Part shown: positions 10,725 to 19,349 of the stretch, piece by piece
Layout of the letters: every line of letters starts with the position of its first letter
Position numbering within the stretch: the stretch's first letter is position 1
NCBI GenBank assembly: GCA_963205525.1
Contig: CAUJJP010000071.1
Location: forward strand, 45,063 to 109,062
Direction: 5' to 3'
DNA length: 64,000 nucleotides
DNA from: Pseudomonadota bacterium
GTDB lineage: Bacteria; Pseudomonadota; Gammaproteobacteria; Burkholderiales; Burkholderiaceae
Made by a program: the position numbers and the translations under genes
Notes under the pieces: generated by a model
Seen by the model: the letters and a program-made list of their open reading frames with translations, nothing else
The model's database searches: none
What the model was told of the DNA's origin: nothing

Positions 10725-12548
10725 TCAGCCCGGGCGGTCCTGATCGCCGCCGCGCTGCTGCAGCCGCCACAGCTGCGCGTAGTGGCCGTCCAGCGCCAGC
10801 AGCTCCTGGTGGGTGCCGGTCTCGACCACCCGGCCGGCGTCGAGCACGACGATGCGGTGCGCATCGACCACGGTGCCCAGGCGGTGCGCGATGACGAGGG
10901 TGGTGCGCCCGCGCGAGACCTGGCGCAGCTCGGCCTGGATGGCGCGCTCGTTGGCCGAGTCGAGCGCCGAGGTCGCCTCGTCCAGGACCAGGATGGGCGG
11001 GTTCTTCAGCAGGGTGCGCGCGATCGCCACGCGCTGCTTCTCGCCGCCGCTGAGCTTGAGGCCACGCTCGCCGACCAGGGTCTCGTAGCCCTTGGGCGTG
11101 GCGGCGATGAAGTCGTGGATGTGCGCCGCCTTCGCCGCCGCGAGCACCTCCTCGTCGCTGGCGCCGGGGCGGCCGTAGGCGATGTTGTAGCCCACCGTGT
11201 CGTTGAACAGCACCGTGTCCTGCGGCACGATGCCGATCGCCCGCCGCAGGCTGTCCTGCTGCACGGCGCGCAGATCCTGGCCGTCTATCGTGATGCGCCC
11301 ACCGCTCACGTCGTAGAAGCGGAACAGCAGCCGCACCAGGGTCGACTTGCCGGCCCCCGAGGCGCCGACCACCGCCACCGTGCGCCCGGCCGGGATCTCG
11401 AAGCTCAGGTCGTGCAGGATGGGTCGCGCCGGGTCGTAGGCGAAGTGCACGCCCTCGAAACGCACCGCCGCCGCGCCCACCTGCAGCGGCGGGGCGCCGG
11501 GGGCGTCGGCCACCTCGCGCTCGCGGTCGAGGAGGCCGAACATCTTGTCGATGTCGGTCAGGCTCTGCTTGATCTCGCGGTACAGCACGCCGAGGAAGTT
11601 CCGCGGGATGTAGAGCTGAATCTTGTAGGCGTTGATCATCCCCAGGTCGCCCAGCGTCAGCGTGCCGGCGACCACGCCCTGGGTGGCGCGCCACAGCATG
11701 GCCACCAGGGCGATGGCGATCACGAGCTGCTGGCCGCTGTTGAGCACGCCCAGGGTGGCCTGGCTCTTCAGCGCCGCGCGCCGCAGCCGCTCCAGGCTGG
11801 CGTCGTAGCGCCGGGTCTCGAAATCCTCGTTGCCGAAATACTTGACGGTTTCATAGTTGAGCAGGGCGTCTATCGACTTCTGGTGTGCGGCGGCGTCGAA
11901 CTCGTTCATCTGGCGCCGGAACTGGGTGCGCCACTCGGTGACGCCGACCGTGTAGGCCACGTAGACCAGCAGCGCCGCGACGGTGATCCAGACGAAGCCG
12001 GCGTCGAACTGCCAGCCCAGGATGGCGAGCACCAGCACCACCTCGACCAGCGTCGGCAGGATGCTGTACAGCGAATACGAGATCAGCGAGTGCACGGCGC
12101 GCGTGCCGCGCTCGATGTCGCGCGTCATGCCGCCGGTCTGGCGTTCGAGGTGAAAGCGCAGGCTCAGCGCGTGCAGGTGGCGGAACACCTGCAGGCTGAT
12201 CTGGCGCGCTGCACCCTCGGTGGCCTTGGCGAAGATCAGCTCGCGCAGCTCGGTGAACAGGCTGGTGGCCAGGCGCAGCCCGCCATAGGCCAGCAGCAGG
12301 CCCAAGGGCAGCACCAGCAGCGTCGCCGGCTCGCCGGGTTTGAGCGTGAGCCCGTCGATCAGCCGCTTGAGCAGGATGGGCACGCCGACGTTGGCCCCCT
12401 TGGCGGCGAGCATGAAGGCCAGCGCCAGCAGCACCCGCACCCGGTACTGCCAGAGATAGGGCAGCAATCGGCCCAGGGTGGCGGCGTCCGAGCGCGGCGC
12501 CTGGGCGGGCTCAGCGGTGTGTGCCGGAACGGCCGCCGCGCGTCTCAT
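10725..12548 (-). CDS. Atm1/HMT1-like ABC half-transporter (fused TM domain and ATPase)
   Basis: 607 residues: six TM helices in about residues 35-330 with [20 protein letters not shown] (typical of the Atm1 class), then the ATPase with Walker [15 protein letters not shown]-type Q-loop [10 protein letters not shown], signature [15 protein letters not shown] and Walker [14 protein letters not shown]. Bacterial Atm1-like exporters move glutathione-linked metals or persulfides and confer metal tolerance. It is convergent with the upstream exporter and divergent from the thioesterase gene at 12600. The exact substrate is inference from family. Confidence 0.9.
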   Translation of the reverse strand: MRRAAAVPAHTAEPAQAPRSDAATLGRLLPYLWQYRVRVLLALAFMLAAKGANVGVPILLKRLIDGLTLKPGEPATLLVLPLGLLLAYGGLRLATSLFTELRELIFAKATEGAARQISLQVFRHLHALSLRFHLERQTGGMTRDIERGTRAVHSLISYSLYSILPTLVEVVLVLAILGWQFDAGFVWITVAALLVYVAYTVGVTEWRTQFRRQMNEFDAAAHQKSIDALLNYETVKYFGNEDFETRRYDASLERLRRAALKSQATLGVLNSGQQLVIAIALVAMLWRATQGVVAGTLTLGDLGMINAYKIQLYIPRNFLGVLYREIKQSLTDIDKMFGLLDREREVADAPGAPPLQVGAAAVRFEGVHFAYDPARPILHDLSFEIPAGRTVAVVGASGAGKSTLVRLLFRFYDVSGGRITIDGQDLRAVQQDSLRRAIGIVPQDTVLFNDTVGYNIAYGRPGASDEEVLAAAKAAHIHDFIAATPKGYETLVGERGLKLSGGEKQRVAIARTLLKNPPILVLDEATSALDSANERAIQAELRQVSRGRTTLVIAHRLGTVVDAHRIVVLDAGRVVETGTHQELLALDGHYAQLWRLQQRGGDQDRPG

Positions 12549-12599
12549 GGGTCAAGCGTGAAAGAATGTCAGGATGGAAGTATTGAATACCGCACGCCC

Positions 12600-13025
12600 A
12601 TGAACGCTGCCAAACGTCCCCCCCAGGGCTACCTGCAGCGGCCCGAGAGTGTGCACGAGGACGCCGAACTGGTGATGCGCGTGATGCCGCTGCCGGCCGA
12701 CGCGAACGGCAACGGCGACATCTTCGGCGGCTGGATCATGGCCCAGATGGACCTCGCCGGGTCGGTGCTGCCGTTTTGCGTCGCACGCGGGCGCATCGCC
12801 ACCGTGGCGGTGAACGAGTTCCTGTTCAAGCAGCCGGTGTCGGTGGGCGACCTGCTGAGCTTCTACGCCCGCGTGAGCCGGATCGGACGCACCTCGATCA
12901 CCGTCGACGTCGAGGTCTGGGCCGAGCGCAACCCGAGCAACCGCCAGCTCGTCAAGGTGACCGAGGCGACCCTCACCTACGTCGCGATCGACGACAGCGG
13001 CAAGCCGCGCGAGCTGCCGGCCTGA
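12600..13025 (+). CDS. Acyl-CoA thioesterase, YciA-like hotdog protein
   Basis: A 141-residue single hotdog-fold thioesterase. The segment NGNGDIFGGWIMAQMDLAG is the YciA/BACH family active-site helix (with the catalytic Asp), followed by TVAVNEFLFKQPVSVGDLL and VEVWAERN. These enzymes hydrolyse acyl-CoAs in the cytoplasm and usually assemble as hexamers. The gene is divergent from the Atm1-like transporter with 51 bases between, and is monocistronic. Confidence 0.9.
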   Translation: MNAAKRPPQGYLQRPESVHEDAELVMRVMPLPADANGNGDIFGGWIMAQMDLAGSVLPFCVARGRIATVAVNEFLFKQPVSVGDLLSFYARVSRIGRTSITVDVEVWAERNPSNRQLVKVTEATLTYVAIDDSGKPRELPA

Positions 13026-13121
13026 GACCGGACGCGGGTCCGCCTGCGTGGACGGGCACGTGCCCGCCCAGGCCGCCGGGCATGCAGCTCGGGCCGCGGG
13101 GCCAGCCCGCCTCGCGGCTGC

Positions 13122-14276
13122 TCAGGGCTGCGGCGGCAGCGGCACGGCGCCGCCCGCGGCCTCGGCGGCACGCGCGCGCGCGCGCTCGGCCGCGCCTTCG
13201 CGCCTGGCCTGCAGGCGCCGCCAGCTCTTGCGCGCCAGGTGGGGAAGGATCTGGTACCAGGGCATGCGCAGCCAGTGCGAGCGCACGTACAGGGCAAAGG
13301 CCGCCGCCCGGTAGCCGGGCACGGTGCAGCTCGGGTGGTCAGGGCGCAGCGCCAGGGTCAGCAGCTTGTTCATCAACCAGCGGCGCAGACCGCGGCGTTG
13401 CAGCGCCGCGAAGGCCGGCCGCTGCGCCTGCGGCGGCCGGGTACCGACCAGCCGATCGAGCTGGAACAGCACCTGCGACAGCGGCACACCCAGGCCCAGC
13501 TCGGCGGCGCGCGCCGCCAGCGCAGGCCAGAACCCGGGCTCGGTGGCGGCAAAGTGCTGCAGCAGGTCGTCGATGTCCAGCAGGTCGCGCAGCCCGCCTT
13601 CGAAGCTGCCCTCCTGCATCAGGTGCACGGCGCTGTGCAGCACCATGTCGACGGGCGCCAGCACCCGCAGCGGCGCCAGGTCGGGCAGCGCGCGCGCCTG
13701 CGCCAGCAGGCGGGCGCCGTCGATCGCGAAACGCGAGGTGGGTGGCGTGATGGTGTGGTGCACGTCGAGCTGGGTATGGCGCTGCACGTGCTGCATGGGC
13801 GGCAGCTCGTGCATCCAGTCGCGGTAGTAGCGCTCGTCGTAGGGCTCCAGCTTCTCGGCGATCCAGCCACCGGCCATCAGCGCCGACTCCACCTGCGGCA
13901 AGCGCGTGCGCTCGACCATGATGTCGACATCGGCAAACAGACGGCCGCGCCGCGGCGGCAGTTCGGCGGCGATGTAGGCCGCACCCTTGAGCAGCACCAC
14001 CGCGCCCTCATGGCGCGCGAGTGCGGCACGCAGGCGGTCGATTTCCCAGCGCGCCTCGTCGTGCTGGCGCTGCATCACGCGCAGCGCACCCAGCAGGTGC
14101 AGGCGCGGGCCGGCGGGCACCTGCGCCATCCAGCCGCGGTCGGCGATGCGCGCCGCCAGCCGCGCCAGCAGGCGTGATCGGCGCGCCTGGCTGAGCAGGT
14201 CCTCCCACTGGCGCGGCGTGAGCGCCGGCAGCGTGGGCGTGCTCAGCGCGGGGGCGATCAGATTGCCGTCGTTCAT
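13122..14276 (-). CDS. Nucleotidyltransferase-fold protein (NTP_transf_5 type), fourth gene of the HPr-kinase-like cassette
   Basis: A 384-residue protein. The fold is indicated by VVLLKGAAYIAAELPPRRGR then FADVDIMVERTRLPQVESAL, where the Asp-x-Asp strand and preceding Gly-rich turn match the uncharacterised nucleotidyltransferase family PF14907. The rest is helical and ends in a basic, Ala/Arg-rich tail. Its start lies 4 bases after the kinase stop. Members of this family recur beside HPr-kinase-like kinases, including in lasso-peptide clusters where, from memory, one attaches hexoses to a phosphorylated peptide. Whether this protein transfers a nucleotide or a sugar is unknown. Confidence 0.8.
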   Translation of the reverse strand: MNDGNLIAPALSTPTLPALTPRQWEDLLSQARRSRLLARLAARIADRGWMAQVPAGPRLHLLGALRVMQRQHDEARWEIDRLRAALARHEGAVVLLKGAAYIAAELPPRRGRLFADVDIMVERTRLPQVESALMAGGWIAEKLEPYDERYYRDWMHELPPMQHVQRHTQLDVHHTITPPTSRFAIDGARLLAQARALPDLAPLRVLAPVDMVLHSAVHLMQEGSFEGGLRDLLDIDDLLQHFAATEPGFWPALAARAAELGLGVPLSQVLFQLDRLVGTRPPQAQRPAFAALQRRGLRRWLMNKLLTLALRPDHPSCTVPGYRAAAFALYVRSHWLRMPWYQILPHLARKSWRRLQARREGAAERARARAAEAAGGAVPLPPQP

Positions 14277-14280
14277 GCGC

Positions 14281-15297
14281 TCAGGACCCCCGGCTCTCAG
14301 GCCCCTCGGCTGCAGCCAGGCGATCGAAGACCGCCATCGCGTCGTCCAGCCGGCCGTAGCAGAAGTCGTGGCAGCCGCAGGTGTCCACGAGGTGGGTCAA
14401 GGCCTGGAAGCCGACGCGCCCGAGCACCGAGAGGTTGAAGCTGTTGCGTCCGAGTTCGAGCACGGTGTCGGGCCGCGGGCGCTCGCTCAGCACCGCGGGC
14501 GCATCGGCCTGCCAGCGCGGGAACACGATCCAGGCCGGCAGTGCGGTCTCGTGCATGCGCCGCACGTGCTCGGCCGGGGCGCGCATGTGCGCCACCGTGC
14601 CCTTGAGCGTGTCGTGCGTCGGGTCGCAGAACTCGGCCTGCGGCGCCCAGCCCGAGATGATCTCGATCGACCGGTTCTTCAGGCTCACCGGTCGCACCAG
14701 CGGGTGCACCCGGCCGTCGGCGAGTGCGACGAGCGTCAGTTCGTCGGACAGCAGGCGCCAGCCGCGGTGCACGAGGGCCGCGCACAGCGTGCTCTTGCCC
14801 GATCCCGGCGGCGCCGGCAGGATCAGCGCCCGGCCGTCGCGTTCGACCACCGCCGCGTGCAGGCTCAGGTGCTCGAAGGCATGGGTGGTGACGCAGTAGT
14901 TGAGCGCCCACTCCATCAGCGGGAAGGCATGCCCCGCGGGCAGGGGCTCGAACACCGGCTCGCCGTCGTAGCGCGCCACCACCTGGGGCCGCAGCCAGCG
15001 GCGCAGCGGCGTCGGATGCACCACGTCGAGCGCAAAGTCGCAGAAGTCGGCCTCGCCGAGGCAGGGGTAGTCGGAGTACAGGCGGTCGATGGCCAGGGCC
15101 ACCTGCGGCAGATCGCTGCGCAGCCGGAAGGCAAACAGGCCGCTGCGTACCGCCAGCCCGCCGTGGCGCAGGCGCTGACGGCGCTCGGCGATGCTCAGTG
15201 CGCCGATGGTGGTGGTGGCGGTGGAACCAGAGGCGCCGCCGACGGCGCCGCCGGTTCGATCCAGCCGAGTCTGATCAAGCGTTCCAGGACCGTGCAC
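14281..15297 (-). CDS. HPr-kinase-related P-loop kinase (HprK-rel-A type)
   Basis: The conserved part begins LSIAERRQRLRHGGLAVRSG and continues to the P-loop LPAPPGSGKSTLCAALV, then HRGWRLLSDELTLV and VRPVSLKNRSIEI, the order seen in HPr(Ser) kinase C-terminal domains. It lacks the HprK N-terminal domain and no HPr gene is near, so it is a related kinase rather than true HprK. The only ordinary start codon upstream of the conserved region is GTG at 15297, which overlaps the PqqD-like gene by 103 bases. An alternative is CTG at 15196-15198, overlapping that gene's stop as CTGA. It lies between the PqqD-like and nucleotidyltransferase genes; the phosphorylated substrate is unknown. Confidence 0.85.
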   Translation of the reverse strand: MHGPGTLDQTRLDRTGGAVGGASGSTATTTIGALSIAERRQRLRHGGLAVRSGLFAFRLRSDLPQVALAIDRLYSDYPCLGEADFCDFALDVVHPTPLRRWLRPQVVARYDGEPVFEPLPAGHAFPLMEWALNYCVTTHAFEHLSLHAAVVERDGRALILPAPPGSGKSTLCAALVHRGWRLLSDELTLVALADGRVHPLVRPVSLKNRSIEIISGWAPQAEFCDPTHDTLKGTVAHMRAPAEHVRRMHETALPAWIVFPRWQADAPAVLSERPRPDTVLELGRNSFNLSVLGRVGFQALTHLVDTCGCHDFCYGRLDDAMAVFDRLAAAEGPESRGS

Positions 15298-15542
15298 AAG
15301 ACATCGACGAAGGAAGCATCGGCCACGGTGCCGAGGTCGTCGGCCAGCGTGCGGCCGAGCGTAGCCAGATCCGTGACCCCGGCTTCGATGCAGGCCATCG
15401 CCGCGGCGCTCAGCGGATCGAACTGCAGGGTCCGCCCGGAAAGCTCCTCGAAGACGACCGAATCGCCACCCCAGTCCCGCCAGTGCAGGCGGATCACGGG
15501 GTTCAGGCGCCAGGCGGCGATGCTAGTGCCTGCGTCGACCAT
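15195..15542 (-). CDS. PqqD-like small protein of the HPr-kinase-like cassette
   Basis: A 115-residue protein with PqqD/RRE-like character: a beta hairpin region (VIRLHWRDWGGDSVVFEELSG, then RTLQFDPLSAAAMACIEAG) and a C-terminal helical part with a LxxLIRLGWIE ending. Proteins of this fold bind leader regions of peptides and present them to modifying enzymes. The proline-rich tail lies where the kinase reading frame may overlap and is probably dispensable. It starts 52 bases after the upstream secreted-protein gene. I recall a TIGRFAM model pairing such a protein with the HprK-related kinase A; that assignment should be confirmed by an HMM search. Confidence 0.75.
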   Translation of the reverse strand: MVDAGTSIAAWRLNPVIRLHWRDWGGDSVVFEELSGRTLQFDPLSAAAMACIEAGVTDLATLGRTLADDLGTVADASFVDVLCTVLERLIRLGWIEPAAPSAAPLVPPPPPPSAH

Positions 15543-15594
15543 CTGCGCGCGCGCCTTGCACGCGAAAGCGTGTCAGCGGCGTTCCTGCACAAGA

Positions 15595-16224
15595 TCAGAA
15601 GTAGTTTTCCTGGTAGTCGCGGAAGAACATCTGCGCATCCAGGGTGCGCGCCGGGTCGTTGTGCAGCGCCACGATCTCGTCGGCGGTGTAGGAGAACTGG
15701 CTGCCGTATTTGGTGGCGTTCAGGCAGGCGGTGATCCAGTGGCCACGCGCGCTGTCCGGGTAGCCGTCCATGATCTCACCGATGGTCTTGTCGTTGTCGC
15801 CACCGCCGGCACAGGCGAACACGTCCTTGTACTTGGCGGTGCGCCGGAACGCCGTGTTGTTCACGCCCCGGCAGAACTTGCCGCTGGAGTCCGCGGGCCA
15901 GTTGCTGCTGTTTTGGTAGTGCGAGCAATGCTTGCCCGGGGATTCGGGCCAGTCGTTGACCTGCGCGGAAGCGATCACGGAATGCATGCCCGACACCGAG
16001 GCCTTGCACTTCTTGGCCGGCGTGTCCTTGTGGAAGCAGCTCTTGCGCCCCCCGGTGGCGAGCGCCGACATCGGCAGCGCCGCTCCCGAGACGGCCGCAC
16101 CGACCGACAGGCCCCGCAGCAGGCCACGCCGACGCGCGACGGATTCGAGACCCTGCACGGCGGCGAACTGCACCGGCTCGGTCGCAGTGCTTTCAGGGCT
16201 GGGGATCTGGTCAGGATGCGTCAT
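15595..16224 (-). CDS. Putative secreted Cys-containing protein, first gene of the kinase/PqqD/nucleotidyltransferase cassette
   Basis: I do not recognise a family. The 209-residue product has a Thr/Pro/Glu-rich head (1-28), then ARRRGLLRGLSVGAAVSGAA, which resembles a twin-arginine (Tat) signal with a cleavage site near ALA/TGG at about residue 57. The mature part has six cysteines (63, 73, 100, 118, 138, 167), many aromatic residues and a C-terminal YQENYF. The even Cys count and export signal suggest disulfides or a metal site. It is the first gene of a leftward four-gene set and is the best local candidate for the substrate of the downstream enzymes, which is inference from position. An upstream in-frame start at 16281 is less likely because it lies outside the signal-like region. 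Confidence 0.6.
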   Translation of the reverse strand: MTHPDQIPSPESTATEPVQFAAVQGLESVARRRGLLRGLSVGAAVSGAALPMSALATGGRKSCFHKDTPAKKCKASVSGMHSVIASAQVNDWPESPGKHCSHYQNSSNWPADSSGKFCRGVNNTAFRRTAKYKDVFACAGGGDNDKTIGEIMDGYPDSARGHWITACLNATKYGSQFSYTADEIVALHNDPARTLDAQMFFRDYQENYF

Positions 16225-16443
16225 GTCCACCTCGGATTCGCTGCGATCGGCCCACCCAGACCGGGTCTGGCCGCGATGCACTGCCTGTAAGCATAAAGCT
16301 TGCCGACCTCGGAAAAGCTGCGCCGCAAACGGTCTATCTGCGTGCCGTGACTGAATCCGCGCCCGCCCCCCCGAATGCAGGTGTCGGGTGCACGCGGGCG
16401 AGCGATCCGGACTGGCAACGAATCCGACAGTCCGAATTCGGAT
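16225..16443. other. Gene-free stretch between the cassette and the beta-oxidation cluster
   Basis: Holds the upstream region of the secreted-protein gene. A perfect 12-bp palindrome TCCGAATTCGGA lies at 16431-16442, at the end of the SDR gene. A possible minus-strand TATGCT (-10-like) lies near 16290. Nothing else is recognisable. Confidence 0.4.
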
Positions 16444-17280
16444 TCAGTCGATGAAAAAGTCCGGCAGAAAATCGGTCGTCCCCGGCACGACGGCATACCG
16501 ATCGAGGTCGGTCACACCGTGCGCCGCCAGCACCTCGTCGTCGATGAAGAACTGCCCGCTGGGCGCCGGGTCCCGGGTCAGGACCAGGTGCGCGGCGTCG
16601 GCCAGGATCTCCGGCGTGCGGCAGCGCCCGGTGTCCACGCCCGGGATCATCTGCAGCGCCGCGGTGGCGATCGGGGTGCGCGGCCACAGGCTGTTGACGG
16701 CGATGCCCAGCGGCGCGAACTCGGCCGCGTGGCCCAGGGTGCACATGCTCATGCCGTACTTGGCCATGGTGTAGGCGGTGTGGCGCTCGAACCAGTGCGG
16801 CCGCAGCGACAGCGGCGGCGACATGGTGAGCACCTGCGGCCGGCGACCGGCGCGGGCGCTTTCGGTCAGCGCCGGCAGGCAGGCCTGGGTGCAGCAGAAG
16901 GTGCCGCGCACGTTGACGCCGAACATGAGGTCGAAGCGCTTCATCGGCGTCGCCGGTGTCGGCGTCAGGCTGATCGCGCTCGCGTTGTTGACCAGGATGT
17001 CGATGCCGCCGAAGCGATCCAGCGCCGCCGCCACCGCCGCGGCCACCGCCGCTTCGTCGCGGATGTCGGTGGGAATGGGCAAGGCCTGGCCGCCGGCCGC
17101 CTCCACCGCTTCGGCGGCGCTGTACAGCGTGCCCGGGAGCTTGGGGTTGGGCTCGGTGGTCTTGGCCAGCAGCACCACGTTGGCGCCGTCGACGGCGGCG
17201 CGCACGGCGATCGCCTGCCCGATGCCGCGGCTGGCACCGGTGATGAACAAGGTCTTGCCTTGCAGCGTGTTCGCGCTCAT
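16444..17280 (-). CDS. Short-chain dehydrogenase/reductase, HSDL2-like
   Basis: A 278-residue SDR: nucleotide site TGASRGIGQAI, NNAS at about residue 95, and catalytic AYTMAKYGMS (YxxxK). The insert after the first strand and the PLSLRPHWFERHTAYTMAK segment fit the HSDL2-like branch linked to fatty acid metabolism. The start has a strong GGAGG-type site a few bases upstream. It is last in the leftward beta-oxidation cluster, 68 bases after the enoyl-CoA hydratase gene, so a role on an acyl-CoA or related alcohol/ketone is plausible. Confidence 0.88.
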   Translation of the reverse strand: MSANTLQGKTLFITGASRGIGQAIAVRAAVDGANVVLLAKTTEPNPKLPGTLYSAAEAVEAAGGQALPIPTDIRDEAAVAAAVAAALDRFGGIDILVNNASAISLTPTPATPMKRFDLMFGVNVRGTFCCTQACLPALTESARAGRRPQVLTMSPPLSLRPHWFERHTAYTMAKYGMSMCTLGHAAEFAPLGIAVNSLWPRTPIATAALQMIPGVDTGRCRTPEILADAAHLVLTRDPAPSGQFFIDDEVLAAHGVTDLDRYAVVPGTTDFLPDFFID

Positions 17281-17348
17281 CGCTTTGTTCCTCCCATCGA
17301 CGATGCCCGGGACGACACCGGCAGCGCGCGCCGCCGGTGGCCGGGGTT

Positions 17349-18134
17349 TCAGCTGAACTGCGAGAAGTCGGGCCTGCGCTTCTGGAAGAAGGCCTGGAAG
17401 GCCTCCATCGCCTCCGGGCTGCGCAGCCGGGCGCTGAACAGCGCGCCTTCCTCCTTGATGACCTTCAGCAGCAGCTCGCGCTGCGGCGCACGCATGAGGC
17501 GCTTGGCCTCGCGCACCGCCCCCGGCGGCAGGGCGTTGAAGCGCTCCGCCACGCGGCGCGCGTGCGCCGCCACCTCGGGCGCCGGCAGCACCGCGCTGGC
17601 GATACCGCACTCCACCGCCTGCTCGCCCGTGAAGGGGTCGCCGAGCAGCAGCTTCTCGGCCGCGCGCCGCTGGCCCATGAGCTGCGGCACGAGCAGGCTG
17701 GCACCGAACTCCGGCACCAGGCCGAGGCTGGCAAAGGGCATGGCCAGCCGCGCGTCGTCGGCCACGTAGACGAAGTCGCAATGCAGCAGCAGCGTGGTGC
17801 CGATGCCGATCGCCGCCCCAGTGACCGCCGCGACCACCGGCTTATCGAGCTCGAGCAGGGCGCGCATGAACTGGAACACCGGGGCGTCCTCGGTGGCGCT
17901 GCCGCCGGCGCCCGGCGGGCGCGCCATGAAGTCCTCGATGTCGTTGCCCGAGGTGAAGATGCCGGGCTGGCCGGTGATCAGGACCGCGCGCACCGCGCCG
18001 TCGGCCCCCGCCGCACGCAGCGCCTGCGCCATCGCCTCGTACATCGCCACCGTGAGCGCGTTCTTCTTCTGCGGTCGCGCGATCTCTATCGTGGCCACGC
18101 CGTTCAGGACGGCGGTCTTGATGTGCTCGCTCAT
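17349..18134 (-). CDS. Enoyl-CoA hydratase/isomerase family protein
   Basis: A 261-residue crotonase-fold enzyme. It has the CoA-binding and oxyanion-hole segments GIFTSGNDIEDF and AAVTGAAIGIGTTLLLHCDF, and MPFASLGLVPEFGAS. The acid residues of canonical hydratases are partly replaced (Glu kept in LVPEFGAS), so it could be a hydratase or a delta3-delta2 isomerase. It starts 2 bases after the thiolase stop and belongs to the same leftward unit. Confidence 0.88.
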   Translation of the reverse strand: MSEHIKTAVLNGVATIEIARPQKKNALTVAMYEAMAQALRAAGADGAVRAVLITGQPGIFTSGNDIEDFMARPPGAGGSATEDAPVFQFMRALLELDKPVVAAVTGAAIGIGTTLLLHCDFVYVADDARLAMPFASLGLVPEFGASLLVPQLMGQRRAAEKLLLGDPFTGEQAVECGIASAVLPAPEVAAHARRVAERFNALPPGAVREAKRLMRAPQRELLLKVIKEEGALFSARLRSPEAMEAFQAFFQKRRPDFSQFS

Positions 18135-18136
18135 CG

Positions 18137-19333
18137 TCACACGCGCTCGAAGATGCCGGCCGCGCCCTGGCCCATGCCCACGCACATCGTCACCATGCCG
18201 TACTTCAGATTGCGCCGACGCAGTGCATGGATGGTGGTCGCCGCGCGGATGGCGCCGGTGGCGCCCAGCGGGTGGCCGAGCGCGATCGCGCCGCCCATGG
18301 GGTTGACCTTGGCCGGATCGAGTCCGAGTTCGTTCATCACCGCCAGCGACTGAGCGGCGAATGCCTCGTTGAGTTCGATCCAGTCGAGCTGGTCCTGCGT
18401 GATCCCGGCATGGCGCAGGGCTGCAGGGATCGCCTCGATCGGACCTATGCCCATGATGTGCGGCGGCACGCCGCGCGCGGCGAAGCTGACGAAGCGCGCC
18501 AGCGGCGTGAGGCCGAAGGTCTTGCACGCACGCTCGCTGGCAAGGATGAGCGCGCCCGCGCCGTCGCTGGTCTGGCTGCTGTTGCCGGCGGTGACGCTGC
18601 CCTTGGCGGCGAACACCGGACGCAGCCTGGCCAGTCCTTCGAGCGAGGTGTCGGCGCGCGGGCCCTCGTCGATCTGCACCGTGCGCGTGCTGAGGTTCAC
18701 CTCGCCGCTGGCGAGATCGGGGCTGCGCTGGGTCACGGTCACCGGCGTCATCTCGTCGCCGAACTCGCCGGCCGCGATCGCCGCCAGCGCGCGGTGGTGC
18801 GATTGCAGCGCGAACGCGTCCTGCGCCTCGCGCGAGACCTTCCACTGTGCGGCGACCTTCTCCGCCGTCATGCCCATGCCGTAGGCGATGCCGATGTTGT
18901 CGTCGTGCGCGAAGACCTCGGGGTTGAAGCTGGGCTTGTTGCCCGTCATCGGCACCAGGCTCATGCTCTCGGCGCCACCAGCGATCATGACCTCGGCCTG
19001 ACCGGTGCGGATGCGGTCGGCGGCCATCTGGATCGCGGTGAGCCCGCTGGCGCAGAAGCGGTTCACGGTGGCACCGCCCACCGAGTGCGGCAGCCCGGCG
19101 AGCACCATCGCGACCCGGGCCATGTTCATGCCCTGCTCGCCCTCGGGGAAGCTGCAGCCGACGATGGCGTCCTCGATCGCCTGCGGGTCCAGGCTGGGCA
19201 CCTGCGCGAGCGCGTTCTTCACGGCGGCGATCAGCAGGTCGTCGGGGCGGGTGGCGCGGAAGTGGCCGCGGCCGGACTTGCCGATCGGGGTGCGCGTGGC
19301 GGCGACGATGTAGGCGTCTTGAAGCTGTGTCAT
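18137..19333 (-). CDS. Acetyl-CoA acyltransferase (thiolase)
   Basis: A 398-residue thiolase that cleaves 3-ketoacyl-CoA with CoA in the last step of beta-oxidation. The nucleophilic Cys is in NRFCASGL, with ELNEAFA, GGAIALGHPLGATG (His) and CVGMGQG (second Cys). Length and motifs fit FadA/FadI/PhaA; degradative use is inferred from the flanking FadB-type gene and acyl-CoA dehydrogenase. It lies 16 bases after the FadB-type gene. Confidence 0.93.
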   Translation of the reverse strand: MTQLQDAYIVAATRTPIGKSGRGHFRATRPDDLLIAAVKNALAQVPSLDPQAIEDAIVGCSFPEGEQGMNMARVAMVLAGLPHSVGGATVNRFCASGLTAIQMAADRIRTGQAEVMIAGGAESMSLVPMTGNKPSFNPEVFAHDDNIGIAYGMGMTAEKVAAQWKVSREAQDAFALQSHHRALAAIAAGEFGDEMTPVTVTQRSPDLASGEVNLSTRTVQIDEGPRADTSLEGLARLRPVFAAKGSVTAGNSSQTSDGAGALILASERACKTFGLTPLARFVSFAARGVPPHIMGIGPIEAIPAALRHAGITQDQLDWIELNEAFAAQSLAVMNELGLDPAKVNPMGGAIALGHPLGATGAIRAATTIHALRRRNLKYGMVTMCVGMGQGAAGIFERV

Positions 19334-19349
19334 GGCGTCGTCCTCGGGC

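Noticed and set aside
13026..13121. Terminator or small RNA between the thioesterase and nucleotidyltransferase genes
   Set aside because: GC palindromes such as GGGCACGTGCCC are present but without a T-run or promoter; equally likely by chance at this GC content.
14281..15297. True HPr kinase/phosphorylase (HprK) regulating a PTS
   Set aside because: No N-terminal HprK domain, no HPr or EIIA gene nearby, and the partners are a PqqD-like protein and a nucleotidyltransferase.
13122..16224. Lasso-peptide biosynthesis cluster
   Set aside because: The kinase and nucleotidyltransferase fit, but no asparagine-synthetase-like cyclase, no transglutaminase-like protease and no short precursor gene are present.
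16431..16442. Intrinsic terminator for the SDR gene
   Set aside because: TCCGAATTCGGA is a perfect palindrome but has no loop and no following T-run.
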